NCBI RefSeq assembly: GCF_020080835.1
Contig: NC_058159.1
Location: forward strand, 18,758,474 to 18,822,473
Length of the DNA: 64,000 nt
Source of the DNA: Cotesia glomerata
Taxonomy: Eukaryota > Arthropoda > Insecta > Hymenoptera > Braconidae
Direction: 5' to 3'
Notes under the pieces: model-generated
Database searches by the model: none
Seen by the model: only the letters and a program-made list of their open reading frames with translations
Told to the model about the DNA's origin: nothing
Made by a program: the position numbers and the translations under genes
In this document: in pieces, positions 24,462 through 34,633 of the stretch
Position numbering within the stretch: position 1 is the stretch's first letter
Layout of the letters: every line of letters begins with the position of its first letter

Positions 24462-24820
24462 GGTGAGTCGTCACCGGGTATGAGGATAGTAGGGTGATAG
24501 GAGTTAGTGGTGAGTGATCACTTAGGAAGGATGCTTAGATGGGATAGTAGTAAGAAGAAAAGTTGGTGAATAGTCACCTGTTGATGATAGATTGGTGAGT
24601 AGTCACCTGTAGATGAAGGATTGGTGAGTAGTCACCTGATAGTAGTATGGTTTGGTGAGTAGTCACCTAATAGTAGTGTGTGTTGGTGAGTAGTCACCTA
24701 TAGTTGGATGAATGTTTTGGTGAGTAGTCACCTGATAGTGGTAAATGAGGAATTGGATAAGTGGATTGGTGAGTAATCACCTGGGAATTAGATGTGTGAA
24801 TGGACTGGTGAGTCGTCACC
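24462..24820. repeat. Cluster of GGTGA-N4-TCACC palindromes
   Basis: Ten copies of the near-palindrome, mostly GGTGAGTAGTCACC, start at 24462, 24509, 24565, 24594, 24623, 24654, 24684, 24719, 24768 and 24807. Spacing is 29-56 bp, mostly 29-35 bp in the middle of the cluster. Two more lie in the 3' LTR (24042, 24138) and their equivalents in the 5' LTR. The five-base arms are conserved apart from the weakest copy (24509, TCACT), while the four central bases vary (GTAG, GTCG, GTAA, ATAG). That is the pattern of a binding site or RNA hairpin. Confidence 0.85.
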
Positions 24821-24919
24821 TGTAAATAAATAGTGAATTAAATAGAAAGTTCCCTTGAGCAAATGGTCGAAACTTCGTTCTAGACTTCGATCTATTTGCT
24901 GGGCTGAATCTATAGGAAT

Positions 24920-25740
24920 AAAAATAAAATGCCGCATGTATGTCCACGCATCACTTGAGAACCTCTGGACCGGTTGGGCTAATTTTTTTTTTGTTGTCTT
25001 CAGAATTTTCAGGAGAAGGTTTGTACGTAAAAAAATTTTCAAAAAATCCTCCCCCAAAGAGGATTGCGGGGGCGTTAACAATGAATAATTCCCGTTTTTA
25101 AACTATGGATCCTATAGACCCTAAATTTAGTAGGAATCTTCTGTAAGGGATATAGAAATAATCTATGGACGAATTTCACGATAGCTCACTCCACAGGGGG
25201 TTGCGGGGGCAGATATTAACAATGAAAATTTTTAATTTTCAAACTATAGATCCTACAGACGGCAAATTTAGTTGGAGTCTTCCACATGTGGTGCGGAAAT
25301 GTTTTAAGAGCAAATTTTACAGCAACCCACCCCTAATAAAGATTGCGGGGAAGGGTGCTAGAATGTTAAATTTCTATCTCCAAACTTTAACTTTCTACAG
25401 ACTCTAAATTTGGTAGGAATCTTCGTGTATAATTTTAAGTTCAGCTAAGAATGAATTTTATCAAATTCTAACCCCAAAAGGGATTGCGGGGACGTCAGCA
25501 ATGAAAAACTATAATTTCCAAACAATAGTTTCTATAGACTCGAAGTTTTGTAAGAATCTTTTATTTATAATGTAGAAATCATCTCGAATAGGATCTTATG
25601 AAATTTCTCCCCTACATAAGAGTGTGAGGGTATTAATTGTCAAAAAATTCATATTCTTCAAATATCAGTTCCTACAGATATAAAATTTGATAAAATCTCA
25701 AGAGAAACAGGAAATTTTGGAAGTTCAGGGAAGATTTAAA
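24920..25740 (+). repeat. ~140-bp satellite array, left
   Basis: Five diverged units are marked by GATTGCGGGG-type words at about 25062, 25201, 25341, 25482 and 25621, spacing 139-141 bp. Each unit continues with AACAATGAAAA, an ACTATAGATCCTA-type segment and TTTAGTAGGAATCTTC. The array lies inside the LTR element, between gag and the 3' LTR. Short frames across it are by-products. Confidence 0.8.
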
Positions 25741-26049
25741 TGGAAGGTGAAAAACACAAATAATAAACAACAGAAAATACTAAAAACGACAATTTAGTTT
25801 TCCAATACACAATGTTCTGAGCTGAGTAATGAGGTCCGATCTCTTTGGGTCCGTTCCTAGCAGTGAAGTGAGGTCCGATCTTTTTGGTCTGTTTTATTTT
25901 CAGAAATAAAAAAAAAGTGTCAGTTAGTTGTTAAAAGAAATAAATTAATTTAAAGCCAATTAATAAAATCTATCATCAATTTGTCAGTGCGCAAGAAATT
26001 TTTTATTGTTATTGTTTCAAAATACCAAGGAGAAGACGACCTGACTTAG

Positions 26050-26327
26050 GTTGTCGAAGTTAATCAAATGTGGGAATCAAATCGGAGTTTCCGTGTTTCG
26101 TGCATGGGAAATTATACGTCGCGTGTTCGTGAGTCGGAAAACCACCATCTTTATATATTTACGCACCGCAAGAAAAGATAAAAAATGTAGTCCATCAGAA
26201 AGCTTTAAATTAATTAAGTGTATAAATATGTTGCATTTAATGTAAATAAAAATTTTGTATTAAGTTTTGACTATACTTTTCACAAATATATCTAGATGAT
26301 ACGAAGTTCACCGGGTCGTCAAGTATA
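26050..26327 (+). pseudogene. Helitron helicase C-terminal remnant
   Basis: Around 26093-26180 one frame reads HGKLYVACS, stop, VGKPPSLYIYA, matching the C-terminal HGQLYVACSRVGKP segment of the Helitron at 20425. About 150 bp later a decayed Helitron 3' end, CACCGGGTCGTCAAGT, replaces the usual CAGCTAGT. It is a truncated old copy inside the LTR element's 3' internal region. Confidence 0.75.
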
Positions 26328-26758
26328 AAATAAAATTTTAATTATTAATTAATTGTTTTATGTTTTTGTGTTTTTGTTTGATTGGTCTGCAGCTGTAATT
26401 AAACAAATTAAACTGGCAGATAAAGTATTAGATGGTATGAATGATATTATGATTACTTAGTTTTTATTTTAACGCAGTAAACAATTTTGATTTTTATAAT
26501 ATTATAATATGATATACTTGGAACATATTTGAAGTATTAGCAGTAATGAATTTTTAATAAAAAATAATAATGAAAAGAAAAGAAAAAAAATAAAGTAATG
26601 ATAATAATAATAAAAAAAAATTTTTTTTTTTTTTTTTTTTTTTTATATGAGGATGAAATGAAACTTCCTGAACCGTAAGGGAGGGTTTACTTCCTCGTAG
26701 AACGAAGATGGGCCTCGTGGAAGAGTCTCATATCCTCTTGGGTATACTCAGTGCCGAT

Positions 26759-29700
26759 TCAATCCTTGTATTTGGGCCAACGCCTGTTACAGGCCCGGCA
26801 CAGGGGGTCAAAGAATTGGATTGCCACTCCGCATCCTGAACAGCGTCCACGGAAGTGGTCTTTTATTTCCTTTTCGTGAGGACGGAAACACGTTTCCGTT
26901 GTGACTTGGTCTTGGTAGCAGACATGACACATGTCTGGCCTCCACGGTAAACGACATTCAGCAATTTTGTGGTTGCATTGCCGGCAGTTTTGACATCCAG
27001 ATGAAAAGAACAGTGACTGAGCTTGAGTGGCCACTGTCTGGGTCCACGATTCTTGGAGTTGACTGTGAAGAATCCTGGGTCGAACGGCAGCACAAGTGCT
27101 GCGGATGGCTTTACAGAATGTTTGGTAGTCTATAAAACGAATTTCATTATGAACAGCTATCTGGTTAGCGTCTGCGGCAGCTGGTGATGAAGTTGCTGTG
27201 TCTGTATCTTTTAAGAACTGCTGGTATGCAGCTTCTGGTGATATTGATGCGTCGTATTCGGGTGCTGGTATCGTCTGAGAATACGGTAACGAATGTGCGT
27301 ACGTTACCATTACTGGCTTAGATGGTGTATTCTTCCTAATAGCTCCTGTTGCACGGAAGAGGTTTGACTGTTCTTGGGTGAGCTCTCCTCGAGCCTCTCG
27401 ATGGGCCAGTAATGTTGATGGAGGGTACTGAGTACCCTCTGGGATTGGTCTGGACGTTGTAGAGGTCGGTATTAATGATTTAGGTGGTAATGAAAATGAC
27501 TGTTTCTTAATATTACAAGTGATTATGGGATCAGAAGATAAAGTTTCTGATTCAATGCTTATGACTGACGACAACTTTGGAATACTCTCAGTTCTAGTCT
27601 GAAATGATGGTTGTCGTTTAATTTGACTTGATTTTTTAAAGTTGTCTGAGTCATGTGTGCCGAGACTATGTATAAGCATGAGGTCATTAAGTTCATTGCC
27701 GGATTTGATTTTTAATTCAGGTTTTGAACTAAGCATTTCTGACTCAGAGTCTGACTCATAGTCCATATACTCATAATCTAATTCGTTTTGGTTAATATCA
27801 GGGATTTCTGAACTATTTTCTTCGCAGTTGTTAGAAACCGACCTAACTGGGACACTAGTTAAAGAAATAGGTGCCGTAAGGGTTTGGATCGCGGATATTT
27901 GAGCCTTAGTTGGTGTATTGGAGATCACCGGAGTAACTACTTGGTTTTCGGGATCCGGGTTTTTTGTAAAGGGTCGTAAACCAGCTCTTTTCCGTATCTC
28001 GTCTGTAGTTCGTGAACAACAGACTGCAGCAATATGTCCACTGCGTCCACAACGGCCGCACACGGTCTGTGAAGATAATTGGTTAAGTGTCTTTTGTAAA
28101 TTTTCGAACATATCCTGCATCGCGGCTTGGAAATTAGTTATTGCGGATACACGTACGTCCGAGTGGTCATTTTTTAGAATTCTGTTACCTGAGTTAACTG
28201 GGTTTGAACTCGACAATGCAAAAAGCGTGGTCTTTTGGTCATTTTCCGATTTAATCATATTAGAATTCGGTAACTCCGATTTAGTAATGGCATTTAATTT
28301 CGTTTGAGTTTTTAGGTTATAATCGGAATCCGTGTCAGATTTCGCTTCTTTGTTATTATGTGAGCGTTGACATGAATCTACTACTAGTTGCCAAGAACTA
28401 ACGCGTTTATATAGTATTGAATAAGTGTCAATATGTTCTTCCGCAAATTTAAATAAAAATTTTGAATTAAATTTTTGAATAATAATCCTAACTTGTCGGT
28501 GTTCAGGCATGGGCTCGTCTAATTGAGCAAACGCGCATTGCATTCGGTTAATAAACGCGACTCCGAGTTCGTCATCGGCTTGTCGATAAGAATAGATTTC
28601 TTGTAAAAGAGTTTCATCCGATTGATAGGTCTGCCATACTTTAAAGTAAGTTTTAAAAATTGACCAATTAACAAATAATTGTTCATTTGGATAATACCAA
28701 TCTAAAATATTACCCGTTAATGTTGAAGCGAAAACCGGTCTAAAATTCTCTAAAGGAATATCATTGCTGACCATACGTTGTTCTAAAGTTTTAATAAATT
28801 TTTTGGCATCTAATTTAATAGATGAATCGCGTGGGGGAAAAAATATATTCCATGATTTTGCAGTCCGGCAAATGTCATTTGTCCGTAAGGGTGCAACTGT
28901 ACTCGGGTACGTATAGGAAAGAGCAGCGCTTGGGACTATGCCTGGAATAGTATGTGTGTATTGTTGTGTCTGTGACGCAGGCACATGAGAAGAGACTATC
29001 GGTGCTGTGTAAGTAAGCGTCACGTGGGGTACGGTAGTGTGAGACTGAGTGTGTGTACCTGACACATAGTATGGCGTCGGTGGTGCTGTATATGTTTGAG
29101 TTATATACGGCAACGTGGTGTGTGATTGTACATGAGTCGCTGGTATATGCTGAGGCATCGGCGGTACGAGTGGTGGGGCAGACAGCGGCGCGTACGGTAA
29201 ACGCGCAGCCCCACTAAGAGTTGGGTTCTGTGCTGTAAAGGAAGGAGGCATACTCAGAGGAGGAAAGCAAGGCGCGGGCGGCAGGGAGTGATTTGCTGCT
29301 GAAAAATTTGAACTTGGGAATAATTCCCGCGGCTGAAATGCATATGTCTCGTTAACGTGATTATTATGGTTATTTACAGTGTCGGACATCGTTCGAGCTA
29401 GGGTACTGGCAAAGGGTGGCATCAATTGGTGATATGCTACTTTCCAGGCGTAATTTTCAGCTCTCAACTGTCTAACTACTTCCTCAACTGTTTGAGTCGC
29501 GCTAGCTGTATTTTTGGGGTTTGAAGACTTATTTGCGTGATTGTCATTTGAATTGGCTGGGTCTTGTACCCTGCCTGCATCGTTGCCGTTCGTATTTGCG
29601 GGGTCAACTAACTGTTGTACTCCACTTACGTTATCGCGGACTAATTGGATAGGGTCGGTGTTATTGTAACCGGTGCTATTGTGCAGATCGTTGTGTGAGT

Positions 29701-29878
29701 TGTCCAGTTCAAGTAAATCTTCTGGTAGTTGTGGATAGAGAATTGTACTAGGGGCTTGAGTCGGGTTAAAATTTAATAAATTGTGGCTAGATATCACTGG
29801 ATTAGAGTTTTGTGAGATCTGATTCGCATTACTGCTGACGGGTACCGAAAATCGATGTACTGGCGTACGAGGAAGCAT
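26759..29878 (-). CDS. gag: Intact retrotransposon Gag, 1039 residues
   Basis: The frame is uninterrupted from ATG 29878 (MLPRTPVHRF) to TGA at 26759-26761. The product is the structural protein that packages element RNA. The N-terminal third is Asn/Pro/Thr-rich with repeated SHVP- and PHVT-type segments. A capsid-like domain spans about residues 335-510 (SWNIFFPPRDSS, LTGNILDWYYPNEQ). A CCHC zinc knuckle, CGRCGRSGHIAAVC, lies at about 604-617. The last 85 residues form a second Cys-rich region (CQNCRQCNHKIAEC, CHVCYQ, CSGCG, CRAC), which is unusual for Ty3-type gag. No protease motif follows. After the stop the frame stays open for another 22 codons (starting IGTEYTQEDM), so the TGA may be recent or a leaky stop. 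A run of 23 or more A lies about 115 bases downstream on this strand. Confidence 0.9.
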   Translation of the reverse strand: MLPRTPVHRFSVPVSSNANQISQNSNPVISSHNLLNFNPTQAPSTILYPQLPEDLLELDNSHNDLHNSTGYNNTDPIQLVRDNVSGVQQLVDPANTNGNDAGRVQDPANSNDNHANKSSNPKNTASATQTVEEVVRQLRAENYAWKVAYHQLMPPFASTLARTMSDTVNNHNNHVNETYAFQPRELFPSSNFSAANHSLPPAPCFPPLSMPPSFTAQNPTLSGAARLPYAPLSAPPLVPPMPQHIPATHVQSHTTLPYITQTYTAPPTPYYVSGTHTQSHTTVPHVTLTYTAPIVSSHVPASQTQQYTHTIPGIVPSAALSYTYPSTVAPLRTNDICRTAKSWNIFFPPRDSSIKLDAKKFIKTLEQRMVSNDIPLENFRPVFASTLTGNILDWYYPNEQLFVNWSIFKTYFKVWQTYQSDETLLQEIYSYRQADDELGVAFINRMQCAFAQLDEPMPEHRQVRIIIQKFNSKFLFKFAEEHIDTYSILYKRVSSWQLVVDSCQRSHNNKEAKSDTDSDYNLKTQTKLNAITKSELPNSNMIKSENDQKTTLFALSSSNPVNSGNRILKNDHSDVRVSAITNFQAAMQDMFENLQKTLNQLSSQTVCGRCGRSGHIAAVCCSRTTDEIRKRAGLRPFTKNPDPENQVVTPVISNTPTKAQISAIQTLTAPISLTSVPVRSVSNNCEENSSEIPDINQNELDYEYMDYESDSESEMLSSKPELKIKSGNELNDLMLIHSLGTHDSDNFKKSSQIKRQPSFQTRTESIPKLSSVISIESETLSSDPIITCNIKKQSFSLPPKSLIPTSTTSRPIPEGTQYPPSTLLAHREARGELTQEQSNLFRATGAIRKNTPSKPVMVTYAHSLPYSQTIPAPEYDASISPEAAYQQFLKDTDTATSSPAAADANQIAVHNEIRFIDYQTFCKAIRSTCAAVRPRILHSQLQESWTQTVATQAQSLFFSSGCQNCRQCNHKIAECRLPWRPDMCHVCYQDQVTTETCFRPHEKEIKDHFRGRCSGCGVAIQFFDPLCRACNRRWPKYKD

Positions 29879-31974
29879 TTTGGATAATTCGAATATTAAA
29901 TTTTATTTAATTGTTTTCCGGGTGTATTAAGTTTTGATGACACACCTGACAAAGAATTTTCCCAATGATTATCTTTCTCAGTGACGTATTCAGAATTAAT
30001 TTTATGATCCCAAATTTATTTAATGAGTATTCGATACTCGGTGTTATTAATTTAATCCCTAAATTTTAACGTTAAGTATAATAATATTAATATTATTACT
30101 ATCGAAATTCGAACTGCAAAGCTAAATAAAATAAATTATTTTAACGGCGATATCTAATTTTAATAAAAAAATATTTTCTACTAAATGTTTATTTTGAAAA
30201 TAAAATCAAATAAGAGATTTAGTTTCGATAGTGAAATACTTTCTAATATTTATTTTGGATGAAAGGTTTAGTTCCGGCTCAACTGAACAAAAGATATTTT
30301 ATGGAGAAATAAAAGAATTTATTTTATTTCCGAGTTTCAATACGTAGTATACGACAACCGATTTTTCTAAGAATATACACGTGAAATGACCTTGAGTTGT
30401 GTTTTACTTGAGTTCGAGTATGCAACGTGTTGATGGCTTATGACCCGGCACACAAAGTGTATTAGACAATAACCTTGTAAAGATTTGTATACTGATAAAT
30501 TTAATACTGAAAATGCTTTTGACAAATTTTACTGAGAGTACTTCTCAGCTATGACATCAGCATAATCCACAGATTCGGTAGAATCTGGCGCCAAGTTCCG
30601 TTCAAATCCGTTGTAAACGGAGCGCCAGACTACTGACTGTGTTTACTGTAAGCAGAACGGTATTTTGAGGTTGCAAAATTTTATTTAATTCTACGGTACT
30701 TTTTATTCCTAAATTATATATTATAACAGTAATTAATACTTTATTTGACTGTTATTAATTAATTATATTCACTTATAACAATTAATCTACTTTAAATTAT
30801 TAAATTTAATCCGCACAAACTATAGCAAGCTCAAAAATTTCGATCCTGACTTTTTTTCGATGTAAAAAGTGACATGCCACAGACTAATTAATTCGAGAAT
30901 GCATGGTAATAGTCCAATAGATGGGAAACTACACTTAAAAAAATAAATTTCACAGCTTGAATCTACACCCGCCAGGGTGCGCTGCAATTATTTTTACATA
31001 AACTGTAGCGTCAAGGGGATAGTTTGCTATAAAAAATGCAGCCAACTTGAGATTTAAGTTAGTACCAATTGCAAATTTTTATTATAATTACAAAAAATAC
31101 TGAAATCCGAACAAAAACAGTTTCACTGTAAAAAAATCGCGCCAAGTCCACGTTCATAAGACTATTAAGAAAAAAAAATTTTTTTTTTTCTTTACAAAAA
31201 GATATAAAAATAGAAAAATTAAAAATCCAAGTAACCGATATGATTGTATATGATTTTCGGAAATTAAAAAAATTTTGTTGTAAATTTAAAAATTAAGAAA
31301 AAATTTTGGAAACGTACTTGGTGTGCGTCATTGTGTATTTCAATTTTTTTAAAGTCCTAGTAAATAGATTTTACGAATTTCATTAAAAGTAAAATATTTT
31401 GCAACCACGCACACTAAATACGTTCCAAAATTTTTTTTTTTAATTTTTAAATTTACAACAAAATTTTTTTAATTTCCGAAAATCATATACAATCATATCG
31501 GTTACTTGGATTTTTTAATTTTTCTATTTTATATCTTTTTGTAAAGAAAAAAAAAAATTTTTTTTTTCTTAATAGTCTTATGAACGTGGACTTGGCGCGA
31601 TTTTTTTACAGTGAAACTGTTTTTGTTCGGATTATCTTTACAATAATAGGATTATAATTTTACAATTTATAGTACAATAGGAATATTTTCAATTTATGAT
31701 GCTTAAACTAAATGAATTAATATGAGAACGTGAGAATTTTTGTCAATTTAGAAATTAATTTTATAAATTTTAGAATTGATGTAATTTTATAACAAAAATT
31801 TCACGAGTTAAATAAATTTTGTAGTTGTGATTACAAAACTTTCACTGTTTAAATAAGTTTTATAAATTTTCTGTTAAGTATCAAATATAAAAAGAATTCT
31901 TGGTTTTATAAAAATGAATTTACGATTTCTTTAGACTTTACAGGTAATATACAACATTCATTTATGAGGGCAGT
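29879..31974 (-). other. LTR element leader
   Basis: 2.1 kb between primer site and gag start without coding sequence. It contains the hairpin insertion 31104-31633. Near 30581-30624 there is a partial inverted repeat (TCTGGCGCC and GGAGCGCCAGA) that could be a packaging or dimer structure. The latter is inference only. Confidence 0.5.
31104..31633. repeat. Long near-perfect hairpin element
   Basis: AATCCGAACAAAAACAGTTT at the left returns in inverted form at 31614-31633, and complementarity continues inward for about 210 bp per arm with very few mismatches. The loop region is about 100 bp. The TIRs include TCGCGCCAAGTCCACG. The structure is a young MITE. If transcribed as part of the leader it would form a long double-stranded RNA. 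Confidence 0.88.
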
Positions 31975-31992
31975 GTCCCTGTTCGAGCGCCA
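31975..31992 (-). promoter_or_regulatory. Primer-binding site, lysine-tRNA type
   Basis: On the minus strand TGGCGCTCGAACAGGGAC follows the LTR end (CA) after one base. It differs at a single position from the known primer-binding site complementary to a tRNA-Lys 3' end. This fixes element orientation and the LTR boundary. Confidence 0.88.
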
Positions 31993-31993
31993 T

Positions 31994-32618
31994 TGAAACA
32001 CTAAATTTTTCAATCTTAAAAAAATTTAATTCTTTAGCCCACTAAACCTCGCGGATAAGAGAATAGTCGCCTAAGTTTCATAAAAAGTTTTGGGATCCAC
32101 TGCTCTTTGGAATATTCCGCTTCCGTATGAATGTCGGTATTTTGTTTAATAGAAAAGGTCTAGACAAAAGTTCTCGCGCGTGCCAGTTAACTTGCTTTAA
32201 TTACTTACAAATTTGACTGCGAAGATGACCCTTCGTCCTTGATTGACCCTTTTGATTGACGAGATTGGCCGAAATAGTTGTAGACGTATTAAATTAATGT
32301 TGGTGTTCTCAGTAATAAATCGTGATTGGCGACAAAGATTATAAAAGAAACTTAACTTTATTTCACCAAATCAACACTTTAAACAAGACATAATATTTCG
32401 GTAACGAAATATTTATGAAACAGAACACTTGTATTTAAGATTATAACTAATTTAGTAATAATACTAGTGAGCGTGGTGAGTAATCACCTGATGCGAAAAA
32501 TAATAATTTTAATAGAAAATAATACAGAATATTAAATCAAATAATAAACTTTTAGATTAATTGAGATTTTGGTGAGTAGTCACCTAATAGCAGTAATAGT
32601 GGTAATAGTAGTAAAATG
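31994..32618 (-). repeat. 5' LTR, truncated
   Basis: 625 bp nearly identical to the last 624 bp of the 3' LTR. The first 210 bp (start of U3) are missing, and at 32619 the sequence changes to unrelated DNA. The promoter part may therefore be incomplete, so transcription of this copy is doubtful. Confidence 0.85.
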
Positions 32619-33139
32619 TTTTAGTTAAAGTAATTGCAGGTCTCATAAGTGAAGTTGAAATCTGCCTAGCTTAAATTGTGACGAATTTCGCTGTTAATTA
32701 AAATTTCTTCCGTAACATCAATTATACATAGAAAATTATTTGTACTTTTTTTTTACGAATTTTCTTAAAATGAGTAGCCAAATTTTTTTTCTATATCTCA
32801 TGTGTTTAGAAAATGCAATGCTTTTAATCTGTTACATTTTCGCGATCCCGTAATAAGAACAGTTCATCGGTTATGTGATTAGCAAAAAAAAAATGTATGT
32901 AAAATTCTTAGTCCGTTGACTGAATAGCTACATGTAATGTTAAATTTTGGAAACGTTACAATGACTTTTTTGCCGCTGCCAAAGAGACGATTGTTGTAAG
33001 AAAATATCACTATTAAGAAAGAAAAATATTTAAACTGTTGACCTTGGAGGCCATCCTTGGTATTTGCCTGTTTCTCTTCAGATTCTATCAAATTTTATAT
33101 TTGTAGGAACTGTATTTAAAGAATATGAATTTTTTTTGG
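32619..33139. other. No recognised feature
   Basis: AT-rich sequence between the truncated LTR and the satellite array. No frame or repeat is convincing. It marks the break point of the 5' LTR. Confidence 0.5.
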
Positions 33140-34243
33140 ACAATTATTACTCCCGCACTTCTATGTGGGGAGGAATTTCGTAAGAACCTATTCGAGATAA
33201 TTTCTACATTATAAATAAAAGATTTCAACAAAACTTCGAGTCTATAAAAACTATCGATTGGAAATGAGAAATTTTCATTGTTAACGCCCCACCATCCCTT
33301 TTAGGGTAAGAATTCGAGAAAATCCATTCTCAGCTGAACTTGACATCGTACACGAAGATTCCTACCAAATTTAGAATCTGCAGGAGTTACAGTTTGGAAA
33401 TTAAAATTTTAGATTTTAACACCCACCCCGCAATCCCTATCGGAAGTAGAATTTTTGGAATCCGTTTGAGATGATCTCATAACAAATTAAAGATTCCTAC
33501 CTAATTTCAAGTTTGTAGAAGTTACAGTTTGGAAATGGAAATTTGAAATTCTAACACCCACCCCGCAATCCCTGTCGGAAGTAGAATTTATTGAAATCCG
33601 TTTTGAGATGATCTCTACATGACAAAATAAAAGATTCCTACCAAATTTACGCCTTTTAGAAGCTATATTTTGGAAATTAAGATTTTTGTCAACACCCTAC
33701 CCCCGCCAATCCTTACATTGGGGTGAGTCTATAAGAGCTTTATAAGCTTGGAAATTAAAAAATTTTAATTGTTAACATCCACCCCGCAAACTCCTGTAGG
33801 TACCTTCTTCAAAATTCGTTCGTATTATTGGCTTTCTACAATATCTCTCTCTCTTAGAGAAAAATTCCTACCTAATTGGAGTCTGTAGGGAGCTATAGCT
33901 TGAAAATTAAAGCAATTTTCATCACGTTAATACCCACCCCGCAATCCGTATTGGTAATAGGCTGTCATTAAACTCCACTCTTGAATCATTTCTACATCAC
34001 ATAGAGCAGATTCTTACCAAATTTGGAGCCTATAGGAGCGCTACAGCTCGGAAATTTAAAATTTTTCATTGTTAAGACCCACCCCCGCACTCCTCACAGT
34101 GAAGTAAGGATATCGTAAAATTCGTTTACATAAATTATTTTTACATCACTTACAAAAAATTCATACAAAATTAGGAGTCTGTGTGGAGCTTAAAAGTCGA
34201 AAATTTTTTTAATTTTCATTGTTAACGTCCACCCGCAATCCAT
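33140..34243 (-). repeat. ~140-bp satellite array, right
   Basis: The same family as 24920-25740 in opposite orientation, recognised by CCCCGCAATCC-type words at about 33147, 33290, 33427, 33563, 33702, 33783, 33935, 34081 and 34232. Spacing is mostly 136-152 bp, with one shortened unit of about 81. The array runs into the assembly gap, so its true length is unknown. Confidence 0.8.
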
Positions 34244-34343
34244 NNNNNNNNNNNNNNNNNNNNNNNNNNNNNNNNNNNNNNNNNNNNNNNNNNNNNNNNN
34301 NNNNNNNNNNNNNNNNNNNNNNNNNNNNNNNNNNNNNNNNNNN
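34244..34343. other. Assembly gap (100 N)
   Basis: A run of 100 N within the satellite array, probably a placeholder for collapsed tandem repeats. Reading frames crossing it are artefacts. Confidence 0.99.
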
Positions 34344-34633
34344 TGGTTGTCAGTTTTATCTCCAATTGGAGTACTGTCAAATTTAATAACTGTGTACACA
34401 ATGAAAAATCTGGAAAAAGTTATGAGTTATAAATAAATAAAAAAATTTTTAATTAATTAAAAAAATGTAAATTTAATAATTTATACAAAATACTTAATTT
34501 GTTAATTGAAATCAAGATAATATGTAAAAATCAACATCAATTGTTATGCTTGTAGTGATGTTATTATCAACAAGTACGCCTATGAAAAAATAATTATTAT
34601 TTAGCTTTAATAATTACCAAATAAAATATAACA
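34344..34633 (+). promoter_or_regulatory. Upstream region of Vps18
   Basis: 290 bp between the assembly gap and the start codon, AT-rich, with no gene. It must contain the 5' UTR and probably part of the promoter, but no motif stands out. Confidence 0.4.

Larger units (their letters stand above)
23562..32618 (-). mobile_element. Gag-only LTR retrotransposon
   Basis: Minus-strand order: truncated 5' LTR (31994-32618), primer-binding site (31975-31992), 2.1-kb leader with a 530-bp hairpin insertion, intact gag (29878-26759), about 2.3 kb of repeats, polypurine tract (24397-24409), full 3' LTR (24396-23562). The shared LTR parts (about 624 bp) differ at only a couple of positions by eye, so insertion was recent. 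I find no protease, reverse transcriptase, RNase H or integrase motifs in any frame between gag and the 3' LTR. The element would need pol supplied in trans, or it lost pol before this insertion. Confidence 0.85.

Noticed and set aside
26618..26645. Poly-A after gag as a sign of a processed retrocopy
   Set aside because: LTRs, primer site and polypurine tract show a normal LTR element; the A run is more likely low-complexity sequence.
27918..28307. Plus-strand frame opposite gag
   Set aside because: It is antisense to an intact coding region and shows no family features.
31975..31992. Lentivirus-like primer site suggesting an endogenous retrovirus
   Set aside because: tRNA-Lys priming occurs in many retroelements. 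There is no pol or envelope frame, and Gag resembles retrotransposon Gag.
34190..34399. Frame crossing the N gap
   Set aside because: It is half unknown bases and therefore meaningless.
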